A stretch of DNA of 64,000 bases from NCBI GenBank assembly GCA_902781045.1, contig CACZHT010000015.1:32295-96294 (forward strand). The letters run 5' to 3'. Source of the DNA: an uncultured Bacteroidales bacterium. Its GTDB lineage: Bacteria > Bacteroidota > Bacteroidia > Bacteroidales > Muribaculaceae. This document shows positions 28,484 to 37,608 of this stretch, one piece after another (position 1 is the first letter of the stretch; each line of letters starts with the position of its first letter). A program made the translations under genes and the position numbers. Below the pieces are notes generated by a model. That model was not told the DNA's origin and searched no databases. It saw only the letters and a program-made list of their open reading frames with translations.

Positions 28484-30451
28484 ATGCGTTCAAGAATACT
28501 CCTAGCCCTGTGCATCGGCACATGCTCGCTGAGCCTTGCCGCACAGACGGCCAGCAATGTCAAGTTCAGCAAAATTGCCGCACCGGTGACCAACCAGGGA
28601 GCGCAAGGCAACCGGCCCGCCGGTGAGTTCTATCACGCCACCTACACCGGCGCAGCCTGGGGCGACTATGACAACGACGGTTTTCTGGACTTGTATTACA
28701 GCGACCGCAACACCCACATCAGCGACAACACAGTGTTCAACAACCTGTATCACAACAGCGGTGACGGCACGTTCACCCGCATCCTGCGCGCCCCATTGTC
28801 GTCCACGGCATTCTCTTGTCCGGTGTGGCTCGACATCAACAACGACGGCAATCTTGACCTTGTGGTCAGCGGCTTGAGCAACTGGCACTACGGCTGGAAC
28901 GAGGACGGCTCGCAGCTGGGCTACATCCGTGCCCATGCCTATCTGGGCGACGGTCAGGGCGGCTTCACCGAGATAGACGACTGCGGCATCCGCCCCATCT
29001 TCAACGGCCACACCGGCGGCAAGGGCCACAACTGGGTCTCGGCCGGCGACTACGACCACGACGGCTATGTCGACCTGGTGATGACAGGATTTGACGACAT
29101 CAACCGCCTGAACAAGGTGCACTTTGAGGATGCCATGCGCGTGGTCTACCTCTATCGCAACATCGGCGGCACACGCTTCGAGCTGCAGTCCACACCGGTC
29201 ATGGGCGAGAAGGCCCTGCGCGGCCTGACCGATGGCAGTGCCGTGCTGGCCGACCTGGACGGTGACGGGTGGCTAGACCTGCTGACCACCGGCTACAGCG
29301 AGAAGCACATGTCGGAAGGCTACATCTACTGGAACAACGGCGACGGCACGTTCAGTGAGGGCGACCCGCTGCCCGTGTGGGCTCTGACCAGCGCATCCAG
29401 CTCGGTGGCCGACCTGGATGGCGACGGCTTGCCCGAGCTGGTGCTCACAGGCATCTACTACGATGCCGGGCGCAAGTGCTTCACCATCTGCAAGAACAAT
29501 GGCGACCGCACGTTCACCGCAGTCGACACCGGCGACACATTTGAGGGCATCGACGGTGGCCAGCTGGCCTTCGGCGACGTCAACCAGGACGGCCGGACTG
29601 ACATTCTGGTCGGCGGACACGGTCAGAACCACGAACACACCACCTGGCTATATGTCAACCAGGGCGACCTGAACTTTGAGGTCTATGGGGCGTACTACAA
29701 CGACCCCTTCGGCAAGTTGGGTAGCTTCAGCCGCGTGACTCACGGCTCACACCACCTCATCGACTATGACAACGACGGATACCTCGACGCCTGGTTCCTG
29801 GGCTGGTGCAATGGGGGCTGCTCAAACGGCTGTTTGACCGAGTTGTGGCACAACGACTGCGCCGGCAAGGATATTCCGGCCAACACCAGCCCCTCGGCCC
29901 CGGCAGGACTGGCGGTGACCATCGACCGCGCCACGAGCATGGTTGAGCTGTCCTGGCAACCGGGCAGCGATGACTTCACGCCAGCCAGTGCGCTGCGCTA
30001 CAACGCCTATGTCAAGAATCTGTCCACGGGCGAGTGCTCGATGCTTGTGCCGGCCGACACACTGTCGGGGTTTGTCAAGGTGAGCGCACTCAATGCCGCC
30101 ATCGCCAGTCAGGCCTACCGGCTGCGTCTGCCAGCCGGCAACTATGCGTGGGGGGTGCAGAGCATCGACACATCGGGGCGCGGCAGCCACTTCGCCAAGG
30201 GCACCTTCGCCGTGCAGAGCAGTGCCCTCGACCGTGTGACCGAGGGCAGTGCCCACATCAGTGGCGCAAAGCGCCGCATCAGATACGACCTTGCCACAAT
30301 GGGCAACATCTGTGTCTATGACGCGCAAGGCAAACAGGTAATCAACACCCGGGTCAACGGCTGCGGCACCATCAGTGTCGCTTGCATCGGCATCTATCTG
30401 GTGACCGTAACGCAACAGGGCAAGACCAGCACCTACAAGTTAGCACTCTAG
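28484..30451 (+). CDS. VCBS/FG-GAP repeat secreted protein with T9SS-like tail
   Basis: A 655-residue secreted protein with no catalytic domain. Signal peptide, then about seven FG-GAP/VCBS propeller repeats with calcium-binding loops (WGDYDNDGFLDLYYSD, DINNDGNLDLVVSG, DLDGDGWLDLLTTG, DYDNDGYLDAWFLG), a fibronectin-III-like domain (about 490-590), and a C-terminal segment (NICVYDAQGKQVIN, GIYLVTVTQQGKTSTYKL) resembling T9SS sorting domains. The propeller plus Fn3 plus tail is clearly homologous to the C-terminal half of the GH2 fusion at 44355-48608 (shared HLIDYDNDGYLDAW). The start at 28484 opens the signal peptide. Its stop abuts the ATG of the next GH2 gene. Probably a surface adhesin or glycan-binding partner of GH2. 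Confidence 0.8.
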   Translation: MRSRILLALCIGTCSLSLAAQTASNVKFSKIAAPVTNQGAQGNRPAGEFYHATYTGAAWGDYDNDGFLDLYYSDRNTHISDNTVFNNLYHNSGDGTFTRILRAPLSSTAFSCPVWLDINNDGNLDLVVSGLSNWHYGWNEDGSQLGYIRAHAYLGDGQGGFTEIDDCGIRPIFNGHTGGKGHNWVSAGDYDHDGYVDLVMTGFDDINRLNKVHFEDAMRVVYLYRNIGGTRFELQSTPVMGEKALRGLTDGSAVLADLDGDGWLDLLTTGYSEKHMSEGYIYWNNGDGTFSEGDPLPVWALTSASSSVADLDGDGLPELVLTGIYYDAGRKCFTICKNNGDRTFTAVDTGDTFEGIDGGQLAFGDVNQDGRTDILVGGHGQNHEHTTWLYVNQGDLNFEVYGAYYNDPFGKLGSFSRVTHGSHHLIDYDNDGYLDAWFLGWCNGGCSNGCLTELWHNDCAGKDIPANTSPSAPAGLAVTIDRATSMVELSWQPGSDDFTPASALRYNAYVKNLSTGECSMLVPADTLSGFVKVSALNAAIASQAYRLRLPAGNYAWGVQSIDTSGRGSHFAKGTFAVQSSALDRVTEGSAHISGAKRRIRYDLATMGNICVYDAQGKQVINTRVNGCGTISVACIGIYLVTVTQQGKTSTYKLAL

Positions 30452-33337
30452 ATGCGTAAAACAATCCTCACACTGGCACTGTTGCTGGCCTTGCCGTCGC
30501 TGGGCGAGGTCATCAATCTGGGCAATCGTCCCTGGCGATTCACACGCGTGGTCACCGCCTCATCCAGCCTGGCCACAGGACTGGATGTGCGCTGCGGCGA
30601 TCGGCGAGTGGCCGAGGCCAATGACGGTCGGCTCGACACGCGCCACACCAGCGACGAGCCGCTGGAGTTGGACCTGCTCAAGTCGCAGCAAGCCAGCGGC
30701 ATCGAATTGGTTTTTGGTGGCGACTCGGTGTGCCAGGTGCTGGCCCGCGTCGAGGTGAGCAACGACCGCCGGCAGTGGACGGCTCTGACTCAAGGCACTA
30801 CCGCCCTGCCCTGCCAGCCCAATTATCAGAACGACATCACCACGGTCAACAATACGGTGGGCTATGCCCGGGTGGTGGTGAGCCGGTCGGCCATTCTCCC
30901 CACACCGGCGGCATTCCGCTACCTGCGTGTCACCGTCAACCGATGCCTGTCGGGCGACGGACATGCCATGCAGCCTCAATTGAGCGAGCTGGAGGTGCAT
31001 CCGGTGAGCACCCACCATCCCGACAGCCACTACCTCTCCCCCACGCTCGACGACTCGCAGTGGCAGGTGGTGGGCATCCCCCACTGCTACAACGAGCAGG
31101 ACACCTATCTCAATGCCACCACCGGCGAGCGGTGCTGGCGTGGCGAGGTCTGGTATCGCCATGTGCTCCATGTCCCCGACAAGTGGCAGGGAAAGCGGTT
31201 GCTCATCGAGTTCCAGAGCGTCAACATCGGGGCTACAGTCTTTGTCAACGGCCACGCCATCGAGGGCAACTCGGCTGTGCCACAGCCCGGGCCGGTGACC
31301 CATGTGGGCAGTTCACTGCCCTTTGTGGTCGACATTACGCCACACGTCCGCTATGGCACCGACAACCTGCTGTGTGTCAAGGTGTCGAACAGCCGCAACA
31401 CATTCTTCACCTATCCCAATTTTGCCGAGAACGAGGGCTTCGGCCAGGCCATGGGTGGCATCGTGGCCGGTGTCTACCTGCACACGGTCGCCCCCATCCA
31501 CATCCCGCTCAATGCCTATTCGCCCCACAATCAGTGGGGCACCTATCATGCCACCCTCACAGCCGGTGAGCACTGTGCCGTGGTGCGGATGATGACACGC
31601 GTGGTCAACCAGACTGCTCACGCCAGCCGCATCGAGCTGCGCACCCGTGTGCTCGACCGTCGCGGCAAGGCTGTGCTGCGCTTCACACAACGCGGCATCG
31701 CCCAGGCCGGCGCGGCGGTGACATTCGACCACACCGACTCCATCATGCGCCCCAAGTTGTGGTATCCCGTGGGCATGGCGGGCGAGCCATACCTCTACAC
31801 CGTGGTCGACGAGGTGTGGGCCGACGGCAAGAAGACCCACGAGCATCGTGAGCCGATGGGCCTGCGCACCGTCACCTGGGACGAGGACTACTGCTACGTC
31901 AACGGCCAGCGGTGCGTGCTGCGGGGCTTCGGCAACCGCAACATCTATCCCGGACTGGGAGCAGCCGTGCCACCGGCCCTGCAGTGGGCCGATGTGCGCC
32001 GCATCGCCCAGTGTGGCGGCAACGTGCTGCGCGTGGGTCATCAAGCGCCCTACACCGAGGCTTTTGCGGCTTGCGACGCGCTGGGAGTGATGCTCATCGT
32101 CAACAGTGGCGACAACGAATGGTCGCTCAAGAACGAGCCGGCATTGACCTACAAGCGCGAGTATGACCGCGACCTGATGGTGGCCACCCGCAACCACCCG
32201 TCGGTCATCGTGTGGGAGTCGAACAACGGCCTGGCCTACGACGGCGAGAAGTACCTGCCCAGCTACACCCAGCAGGTGGCCGAGCAGTGGGACCACATCA
32301 CACCCCGCATCGTCATGAACCGCGACGGTTATCCGCCCGGCTGGGACGCGAGCAAGAACATCGTCATCGGCTACACCAACCGCTATGAGAAAGATGCCCA
32401 CCATCCCTCGCTCAACACCGAGGTCTATGGCACCAACTGGAGCGGCCAGCCCAGCTGGTGCATCGCCCGCGATGACTACGACAACGAGAAAGCCTTTGCC
32501 GGCTTCTATGTCCAGAACTATCTGGACGACCTCGCCGGACGTGCCTGCGGCTGGATACACTGGATGCTGGCCGAGACCTACGGCGAGGGCTACACCATCT
32601 ACCTCAACGGCCGCCGCAACCAGAAGAGTCTGGGCTCGTGCGCCATGGACGGCAACCGGTTCCCCAAGCTGCCCTATCGCATCTACCAGAACGCCCTGTG
32701 GGTACCCTACAGCCAACGCCCCGGCGTGACGCTGCAGAGCCACTGGAACCTGAGCGGCAAGCAGGATGTGGACGCATGGAGCAACTGCCCGCAAGTCGAG
32801 TTGCTCATCAATGGTGTCTCGCACGGCACAGTCACCCCCCACCCGGCCACACGCCGCTGCACATGGCCGGGCATCGAGTGGGAGCCTGGTGAGGTGCGTG
32901 CCATCGGGCGCGATGAGCAAGGGCGCGAGCTGTGCAGCGACCAGATTCATTCGTCTGGCCAGCCTCATCACCTTGAGGTGACCATCGAGCCACAGGGCAG
33001 CAAGCCCGATGGCGAGCATTTTGTGCTACGAGCCAACGCCAGCGACGCGCTCATCGCCACCGTCCGTGTGGTGGACCGCGACGGCAACTGGTGTCCGCTG
33101 GCCAGTCCGCTGCTGCACTTCACCGTCGAGGGCGAGGGCGTGTACAAGGGTTCATATAACTTCTATGTCACCGAGGGACAACCGCTGACCCATCACGCAC
33201 CAGGAGACCCCGAGCTGCAAGCCGAGGGCGGCCTGATGCGGGTGGCTGTGCGCACCACCTTCACCCCCGGCCCCATCACTGTGCGGGTGACCTCGCCAGG
33301 TCTGCTGCCAGGCCAGGCTACCACCCACAGCCGCTGA
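30452..33337 (+). CDS. GH2-family protein lacking the canonical acid/base Glu
   Basis: A 961-residue exported protein. After the signal peptide there is a discoidin-like region (about 20-185; NRPWRFTRVVTASSSLATGLDV to LRVTVNRCLSGDG), then GH2 sugar-binding (WYRHVLHVPDKWQGKRLLIEFQSVNIGATVFVNG), immunoglobulin-like and barrel domains, and C-terminal beta domains. Where GH2 enzymes read HPSxxxWSxxNE, this protein reads HPSVIVWESNNG (Trp588 to Gly593), so the acid/base Glu is Gly593. Glu589 one residue after the Trp is a possible substitute. A nucleophile candidate, Glu657 in LNTEVYG, is kept. It may be a distinct GH2 subfamily or a binding protein. It begins the base after the VCBS gene stop. 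Confidence 0.8.
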   Translation: MRKTILTLALLLALPSLGEVINLGNRPWRFTRVVTASSSLATGLDVRCGDRRVAEANDGRLDTRHTSDEPLELDLLKSQQASGIELVFGGDSVCQVLARVEVSNDRRQWTALTQGTTALPCQPNYQNDITTVNNTVGYARVVVSRSAILPTPAAFRYLRVTVNRCLSGDGHAMQPQLSELEVHPVSTHHPDSHYLSPTLDDSQWQVVGIPHCYNEQDTYLNATTGERCWRGEVWYRHVLHVPDKWQGKRLLIEFQSVNIGATVFVNGHAIEGNSAVPQPGPVTHVGSSLPFVVDITPHVRYGTDNLLCVKVSNSRNTFFTYPNFAENEGFGQAMGGIVAGVYLHTVAPIHIPLNAYSPHNQWGTYHATLTAGEHCAVVRMMTRVVNQTAHASRIELRTRVLDRRGKAVLRFTQRGIAQAGAAVTFDHTDSIMRPKLWYPVGMAGEPYLYTVVDEVWADGKKTHEHREPMGLRTVTWDEDYCYVNGQRCVLRGFGNRNIYPGLGAAVPPALQWADVRRIAQCGGNVLRVGHQAPYTEAFAACDALGVMLIVNSGDNEWSLKNEPALTYKREYDRDLMVATRNHPSVIVWESNNGLAYDGEKYLPSYTQQVAEQWDHITPRIVMNRDGYPPGWDASKNIVIGYTNRYEKDAHHPSLNTEVYGTNWSGQPSWCIARDDYDNEKAFAGFYVQNYLDDLAGRACGWIHWMLAETYGEGYTIYLNGRRNQKSLGSCAMDGNRFPKLPYRIYQNALWVPYSQRPGVTLQSHWNLSGKQDVDAWSNCPQVELLINGVSHGTVTPHPATRRCTWPGIEWEPGEVRAIGRDEQGRELCSDQIHSSGQPHHLEVTIEPQGSKPDGEHFVLRANASDALIATVRVVDRDGNWCPLASPLLHFTVEGEGVYKGSYNFYVTEGQPLTHHAPGDPELQAEGGLMRVAVRTTFTPGPITVRVTSPGLLPGQATTHSR

Positions 33338-33383
33338 GCGCTAAACCAACAATCGATCAATATAAACAAAAATTATCTCAAAG

Positions 33384-35339
33384 ATGAGGGTTAATAAGTT
33401 CATTTATATTTCGTTGCTCGCCGCGGGGGCTTTTGCCTCCACGACGAGCATTTCGGCAACGGTGACGCTGCCCGCCCACCTGAGCGACAACATGGTGGTG
33501 CAGCAACGCAGCACACTGAAGGTCAAAGGGCAGAGCGACCGACGCGGCCAGGTGACCGTCATCGCCAGCTGGAACAAAAAGAAGGTCACAGGTGACATTA
33601 TGGCCGACGGCACATTTGCCGTGTCCTTGCCCACACCCAAAGCCGGTGGCCCCTACGAGATTACCCTCAACGACGGCGACACGCGCGTGTTGCGCAATGT
33701 GCTGGTGGGTGAAGTGTGGTTCTGCTCGGGTCAGAGCAACATGGAGATGCCCGTCAAGGGCTGGGGCCAGGTCAAGGACTGGGAGCAAGAGCTGGCGCAA
33801 GCCGACCACCCGCGCATCCGCCTGCTGCAGAGCAAGCATGTGACATCACTCACACCCAGCGACAATCCACAAGTCACTGGTGACGGTTGGCAAGTTTGCT
33901 CGGCACAGAGCGTAGAAAATTTCTCGTCGGTAGCCTACTTCTTTGCTCGCAAGCTGCAGCAGGAGCTGGGGGTGCCCATCGGAGTCATCGACAGTTCATG
34001 GGGTGGCACGCCCGCCGAGGCTTGGACCAGCGCACCGACACTGACCCATGTCATCGAGCATCAGCGCAATGCCCGGGCCATCCTGTCGGCCCATGGCGAC
34101 CGCGACGTGCTGTGCCGCAAGTATGACCAGGACGTGCTCGACTGGCAGGCGACCTACAGCCGTGCCGACCAGGGCATGGAGCGAGGGCGCGCCATCTGGG
34201 TCGACTCCGAGCAGACCGGCGACGATTGGGGCACGATGCAGCTGCCCAACGCCTGGGAATGGCAGGGACTTGAAAACTTCGACGGCATCGTGTGGTTTCA
34301 GAAAGTCATCACCCTGCCAGAGCGATGGGCCGGCAAGCAGCTCACCCTGCGCGTGGGCAAGGTCGACGACATCGACATCACTTGGTTCAACGGGCAGAAG
34401 GTGGGTGAGACCGACGGCTACTGGATTGTGCGAGAATATCAGGTGCCGGCCAGTCTGGTCCAGGCGGGCAAGGCCATCATCACCGTCAAGGTCAAGGACG
34501 GCAGCGGCCTGGGCGGCATTTGTGGCGATACCGGCGACCTGAGCATTGGCATCGGCGATGACCGCATCTCGCTGGCGGGCCAGTGGCGGTGGCACATCGG
34601 TGTGGCGCAGGACGATCTGCCCTACCGTGCCATCCATCCCGACCACCAGAACTATCCTGCCAACCTCTACAATGCCATGGTGCATCCATTCAAGAACCTG
34701 AACATAGCCGGTGTCATCTGGTATCAAGGCGAGGAGAACGCCTCGCGCTGGCGCGGCTACACCCCATTGTTCCAAGCGCTGATTCACGACTGGCGGCAGA
34801 CGTGGCACAACCCCACGATGCCCTTCTACTTTGTGCAGCTGGCCGGCTGGCAAGAACCCGCCCTAGTGCAACCCAATGCTGCCTGGGCCTACCTGCGCGA
34901 GGCGCAGGCCAACGCACTGGCACTGGAGCACACCGACATGGCCGTGGCACTGGACATCGGCGAGCCTTACGACATCCACCCCAAGAACAAGCAGGAGGTG
35001 GGTCGCCGGTTGGCTCTCGCAGCCTTGGCCGACACATACGGTCGCGGCAAATACCAGGTGCCCCAGTGCATCGGGCACCGTGTGGAGGACGGCAAGATGG
35101 TGCTCACCTTCAACCAACCCATCAGCGTCAGGGGGCAGCAGGCCGAGGGGCTTGTCATCGCCGGTCCCGACATGGTGTTCCACCCCGCCCAGGCTACCAT
35201 CAGTGGCAACCTGATGACCGTTTCATCGCCCCAAGTGACGATGCCAGTGGCCGTGCGCTATGGCTGGGCCAACTGTCCGCCCAACAACCTGCGCGGCCGT
35301 GACGACCTCCCGGTGGCTCCCTTCCGCACCGACCGTTAG
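33384..35339 (+). CDS. SGNH sialate-O-acetylesterase-type esterase
   Basis: A 651-residue secreted esterase. The signal peptide is followed by an N-terminal beta domain and the SGNH block I (GEVWFCSGQSNMEMPVKGW) with Ser118 as nucleophile. The GVIDSSWGGTPAEAW motif supplies the oxyanion hole, and the catalytic Asp/His pair is D530 and H532 in PYDIHPKNKQEVG. A galactose-binding-like beta-sandwich is inserted at about residues 270-410 (WQGLENFDGIVWFQKVITLPERWAG). Members remove O-acetyl groups from sialic acid, xylan or pectin; substrate is unknown here. In this cluster it would deacetylate the glycan before the glycosidases. Last gene before the hairpin-rich element at 35343. Confidence 0.9.
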   Translation: MRVNKFIYISLLAAGAFASTTSISATVTLPAHLSDNMVVQQRSTLKVKGQSDRRGQVTVIASWNKKKVTGDIMADGTFAVSLPTPKAGGPYEITLNDGDTRVLRNVLVGEVWFCSGQSNMEMPVKGWGQVKDWEQELAQADHPRIRLLQSKHVTSLTPSDNPQVTGDGWQVCSAQSVENFSSVAYFFARKLQQELGVPIGVIDSSWGGTPAEAWTSAPTLTHVIEHQRNARAILSAHGDRDVLCRKYDQDVLDWQATYSRADQGMERGRAIWVDSEQTGDDWGTMQLPNAWEWQGLENFDGIVWFQKVITLPERWAGKQLTLRVGKVDDIDITWFNGQKVGETDGYWIVREYQVPASLVQAGKAIITVKVKDGSGLGGICGDTGDLSIGIGDDRISLAGQWRWHIGVAQDDLPYRAIHPDHQNYPANLYNAMVHPFKNLNIAGVIWYQGEENASRWRGYTPLFQALIHDWRQTWHNPTMPFYFVQLAGWQEPALVQPNAAWAYLREAQANALALEHTDMAVALDIGEPYDIHPKNKQEVGRRLALAALADTYGRGKYQVPQCIGHRVEDGKMVLTFNQPISVRGQQAEGLVIAGPDMVFHPAQATISGNLMTVSSPQVTMPVAVRYGWANCPPNNLRGRDDLPVAPFRTDR

Positions 35340-35342
35340 TCT

Positions 35343-35634
35343 GCTTTAGTTGTTAGTTCTTAGTTCTTAGTTCTTAGTTGTTAGTTATCGTTAGACGCAA
35401 CAACTAACAACTAAGGTATCAGCGATTGCGTCGGAGACGCTAAAATGCTTCGAAGAAGCTATTTGTTCGAAAGACCATGCAAGAGGGCCGGAGGTCCTCG
35501 CCGCTTGGTCCACACAGAACAAAATCGGGTCTTCGACCCGTTCTGCATCTTCGATGCACAGAGGGGTAAGAGGAGATTTTTCTGAATCGGTGAATAGATT
35601 TCCAACTAACAACTAAGAACTAACAACTAAAAAG
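35343..35634. repeat. Inverted-repeat-bounded element with serial triloop hairpins
   Basis: A roughly 290-bp element. Its ends are inverted arrays of the words TTAGTTGTTAG/TTAGTTCTTAG (left, 35343-35390) and CTAACAACTAAGAACTAAC (right, 35604-35634). Between them sit five hairpins with 3-nt loops: 35428-35440 (GCGTC-GGA-GACGC), 35447-35459 (GCTTC-GAA-GAAGC), 35483-35499 (seven-pair stem, GGA loop), 35526-35540 (CGGGTC-TTC-GACCCG) and 35544-35558 (TGCATC-TTC-GATGCA). GACCA at 35473 and TGGTC at 35506 could close an outer stem. No convincing protein is encoded. It could be a MITE-like interspersed repeat or a structured RNA. Confidence 0.65.
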
Positions 35635-35642
35635 CTTAATTG

Positions 35643-35696
35643 CTATTTTTTGAAACGATTGTTTTATCCCTTAATTTATAGTGGTGGTAATTTTGC
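35643..35696 (+). promoter_or_regulatory. Predicted promoter with CTATTTTTTG upstream box
   Basis: CTATTTTTTG (35643-35652) is followed after exactly 35 nt by TAATTTTGC (35688-35696); the start point would be near 35700, 50 nt before the CBM6-like gene. Downstream of the box, GAAACGATTGTTTTATC is nearly identical to the same stretch before the gene at 39546 and contains a near-palindrome AAACnATnGTTT. The two paralogous genes therefore look co-regulated. Confidence 0.7.
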
Positions 35697-35749
35697 AGTC
35701 GTAAACCAAACAACCAAAAAACGTATTTTACTCACTTAATAACTAACAA

Positions 35750-37516
35750 ATGATGAAAAAATCTACTTTTCTTGCTAGTTTGCTAGCACTGATGGCTCCT
35801 CTGGCCATGCAGGCCGCCGATGTGTTTGTGCACGCAGGCGACATGACCATTGAGGAAGATGGCGTGTTTGACCGCCTCAATCAAAACATCGGCAACTGCA
35901 GCCAGAACACGCGCGTCTGTCTGGGCGAGATTGACTTTGGCACCACGGGCGACAACTTCCAAGCCACAAGCATCGAGTTTGCCAACGGCTGGTTTGCCGA
36001 CGGTTGGGCAGTGCTCCACGCCGGTTCGACCTATGAAACCTCGGTACCTTTCACCCAGATGGCCATCAACGAGACCGGCGGCTATCAGCGCTATGGCCTC
36101 TATGGCGCCAACATGGCCTACAACGCCGCCAGCCTCGATGAGCTGCCCTACGGTCCGGCCATGGAGGGCATCACCTATGTCAAGCCCACCGGCAGACAGA
36201 AGGTGTGGATGACGTTTGTCGGAGGTTCGGGCAACATCCGCTCGATCAACTTCTACGAGAACGCCTTCACCGCCGAGGACTTCCTCAACAACCCCGAAGA
36301 CTGGGACAGCGGCATCCGTCTGCTCAACCCCAACGAGAAGCCGGGTTACGACCTGATTTCGCTCAAGATTCTCTCGGTCGACTCCGAGCCCGCCGTTCCC
36401 GTGGGCGAGGGTACAGACTATCCCGACACGCGCATCGACACCTCGGCCGCCGGTGCCAACGCCTGGGGATGGACCCATGAGGGCTTCATCGCCGACTATG
36501 GCACGGTCGACTTCGATGGCGGCAAGTACAAGCAGCTGGTTTGCTACATGACGCACTGGGCATCCAACATCTACGACTACCTGGAGTTCTATCTCGACGA
36601 CGTGACCGAGGCCAACAAGTTCCTCACCGTCTGGTCGGGTCTCGACCTGGGCAACCAGGGGCCGTTCCCCTTTGCCAAGAATCTGCCCAACATCACCGGC
36701 GAGCACCGAGTGCTGGTCAAGTGGCGCGGCGGCAGCACCAACCTGCAGGCCATCGAGTTTGTCGAGGACATCGTGTGGGTCGAGCATGTGGACTGCGGCA
36801 TCGTTCTGGAGGATGTCGAGCCTGATGCCGACGCGTTCCACTTCACCTTTGAGGGTTGTCCCGAGGGTCAGGGCAATCCTTGGGGCTACGAGGTCAAGTG
36901 CCACGGCCAGTATGAGGGCGCGGGCAACATCGGCTACACCGGCAACGGAACGGTGATTGACTTCTTCGGCGACGGCGAGGGTGTCGACTTCGGCGAGGGT
37001 GGCTGGACACGCATCATTGTCAACCACTCGAGCGAGCCCTCGTGGATTGGCGACATTGACCGCTCGAACTTCTCGTTCTACCTTGACCTGGATCCTGACT
37101 TTGTCTACACTCCCGAAGACTGGGAGCAGAACCTGGCCGCCATCCTCGAGGGGCACGAGCCCATCGCTGTGGTGCGTCTGCAGGGCACAGGTGCCTGGAG
37201 TGTGCGCAAGCGCACCGCTGGCGAGTTCCTGGTCAATGTCACGGGCAAGCACGAGCTGTTCATGGTCTACAACACGCCCGACTTCAACACCGGTGCCAAC
37301 GTCTGGGACATCTGGTTTGACAAGCATGTCGACCAGCAGCCCGGCGTTCCCGGCGATGTCACTGGCGACAATCAGGTTGACATTGCCGATGTCAACGCCG
37401 TCATCAACATCATGCTCGGCAGGGCTGCATCTGTTCCCGCCGCTGATGTCACTGGCGACGGCAACGTCGACATCGCCGATGTCAACGCCGTCATCAACAT
37501 CATGCTCGGCAAGTAA
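35750..37516 (+). CDS. Tandem CBM6-like domains with C-terminal dockerin-like pair
   Basis: A 588-residue secreted protein without an enzymatic domain. After the signal peptide there appear to be three beta-sandwich units (about 22-170, 185-345 and 350-520). Each has the pattern FDGGKYKQLVC...YLEFYLDD...GEHRVLVKWRGG...NLQAIEF, resembling CBM6-type carbohydrate-binding modules. The C terminus is a pair of dockerin-I-like calcium loops (DVTGDNQVDIADVNAVINIML and DVTGDGNVDIADVNAVINIML), encoded by nearly identical DNA repeats. The likely role is surface or extracellular glycan binding. A paralogue at 39546-41231 carries a T9SS-like tail instead of dockerins. A strong terminator follows the gene. 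Confidence 0.78.
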   Translation: MMKKSTFLASLLALMAPLAMQAADVFVHAGDMTIEEDGVFDRLNQNIGNCSQNTRVCLGEIDFGTTGDNFQATSIEFANGWFADGWAVLHAGSTYETSVPFTQMAINETGGYQRYGLYGANMAYNAASLDELPYGPAMEGITYVKPTGRQKVWMTFVGGSGNIRSINFYENAFTAEDFLNNPEDWDSGIRLLNPNEKPGYDLISLKILSVDSEPAVPVGEGTDYPDTRIDTSAAGANAWGWTHEGFIADYGTVDFDGGKYKQLVCYMTHWASNIYDYLEFYLDDVTEANKFLTVWSGLDLGNQGPFPFAKNLPNITGEHRVLVKWRGGSTNLQAIEFVEDIVWVEHVDCGIVLEDVEPDADAFHFTFEGCPEGQGNPWGYEVKCHGQYEGAGNIGYTGNGTVIDFFGDGEGVDFGEGGWTRIIVNHSSEPSWIGDIDRSNFSFYLDLDPDFVYTPEDWEQNLAAILEGHEPIAVVRLQGTGAWSVRKRTAGEFLVNVTGKHELFMVYNTPDFNTGANVWDIWFDKHVDQQPGVPGDVTGDNQVDIADVNAVINIMLGRAASVPAADVTGDGNVDIADVNAVINIMLGK

Positions 37517-37550
37517 ACAGACACAATTATAGAAAGGTTAATACTGACTT

Positions 37551-37594
37551 TGCGCAAGTTACCTCGCTCGGTGCATGTAACTTGCGCATTTTTT
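37551..37594 (+). terminator. Rho-independent terminator
   Basis: A perfect 12-bp stem (TGCGCAAGTTAC, 37551-37562, with GTAACTTGCGCA, 37577-37588) and a 14-nt loop are followed by six T. It ends only 14 nt before the ATG of the next gene, so that gene has no room for its own promoter after it. Confidence 0.88.
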
Positions 37595-37608
37595 CACCAC
37601 AGAGAACA

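Noticed and set aside
35391..35612. A 73-codon minus-strand frame (contains CIEDAERVEDPILFCVDQAAR)
   Set aside because: It spans the serial hairpins, has no initiation context or signal, and its sequence is dictated by the stems. Treated as a repeat element.
35750..37516. Cellulosome-like complex based on dockerin domains
   Set aside because: No cohesin or scaffoldin is encoded in the window, and dockerin-like tails are widespread in Bacteroidales without cellulosomes.
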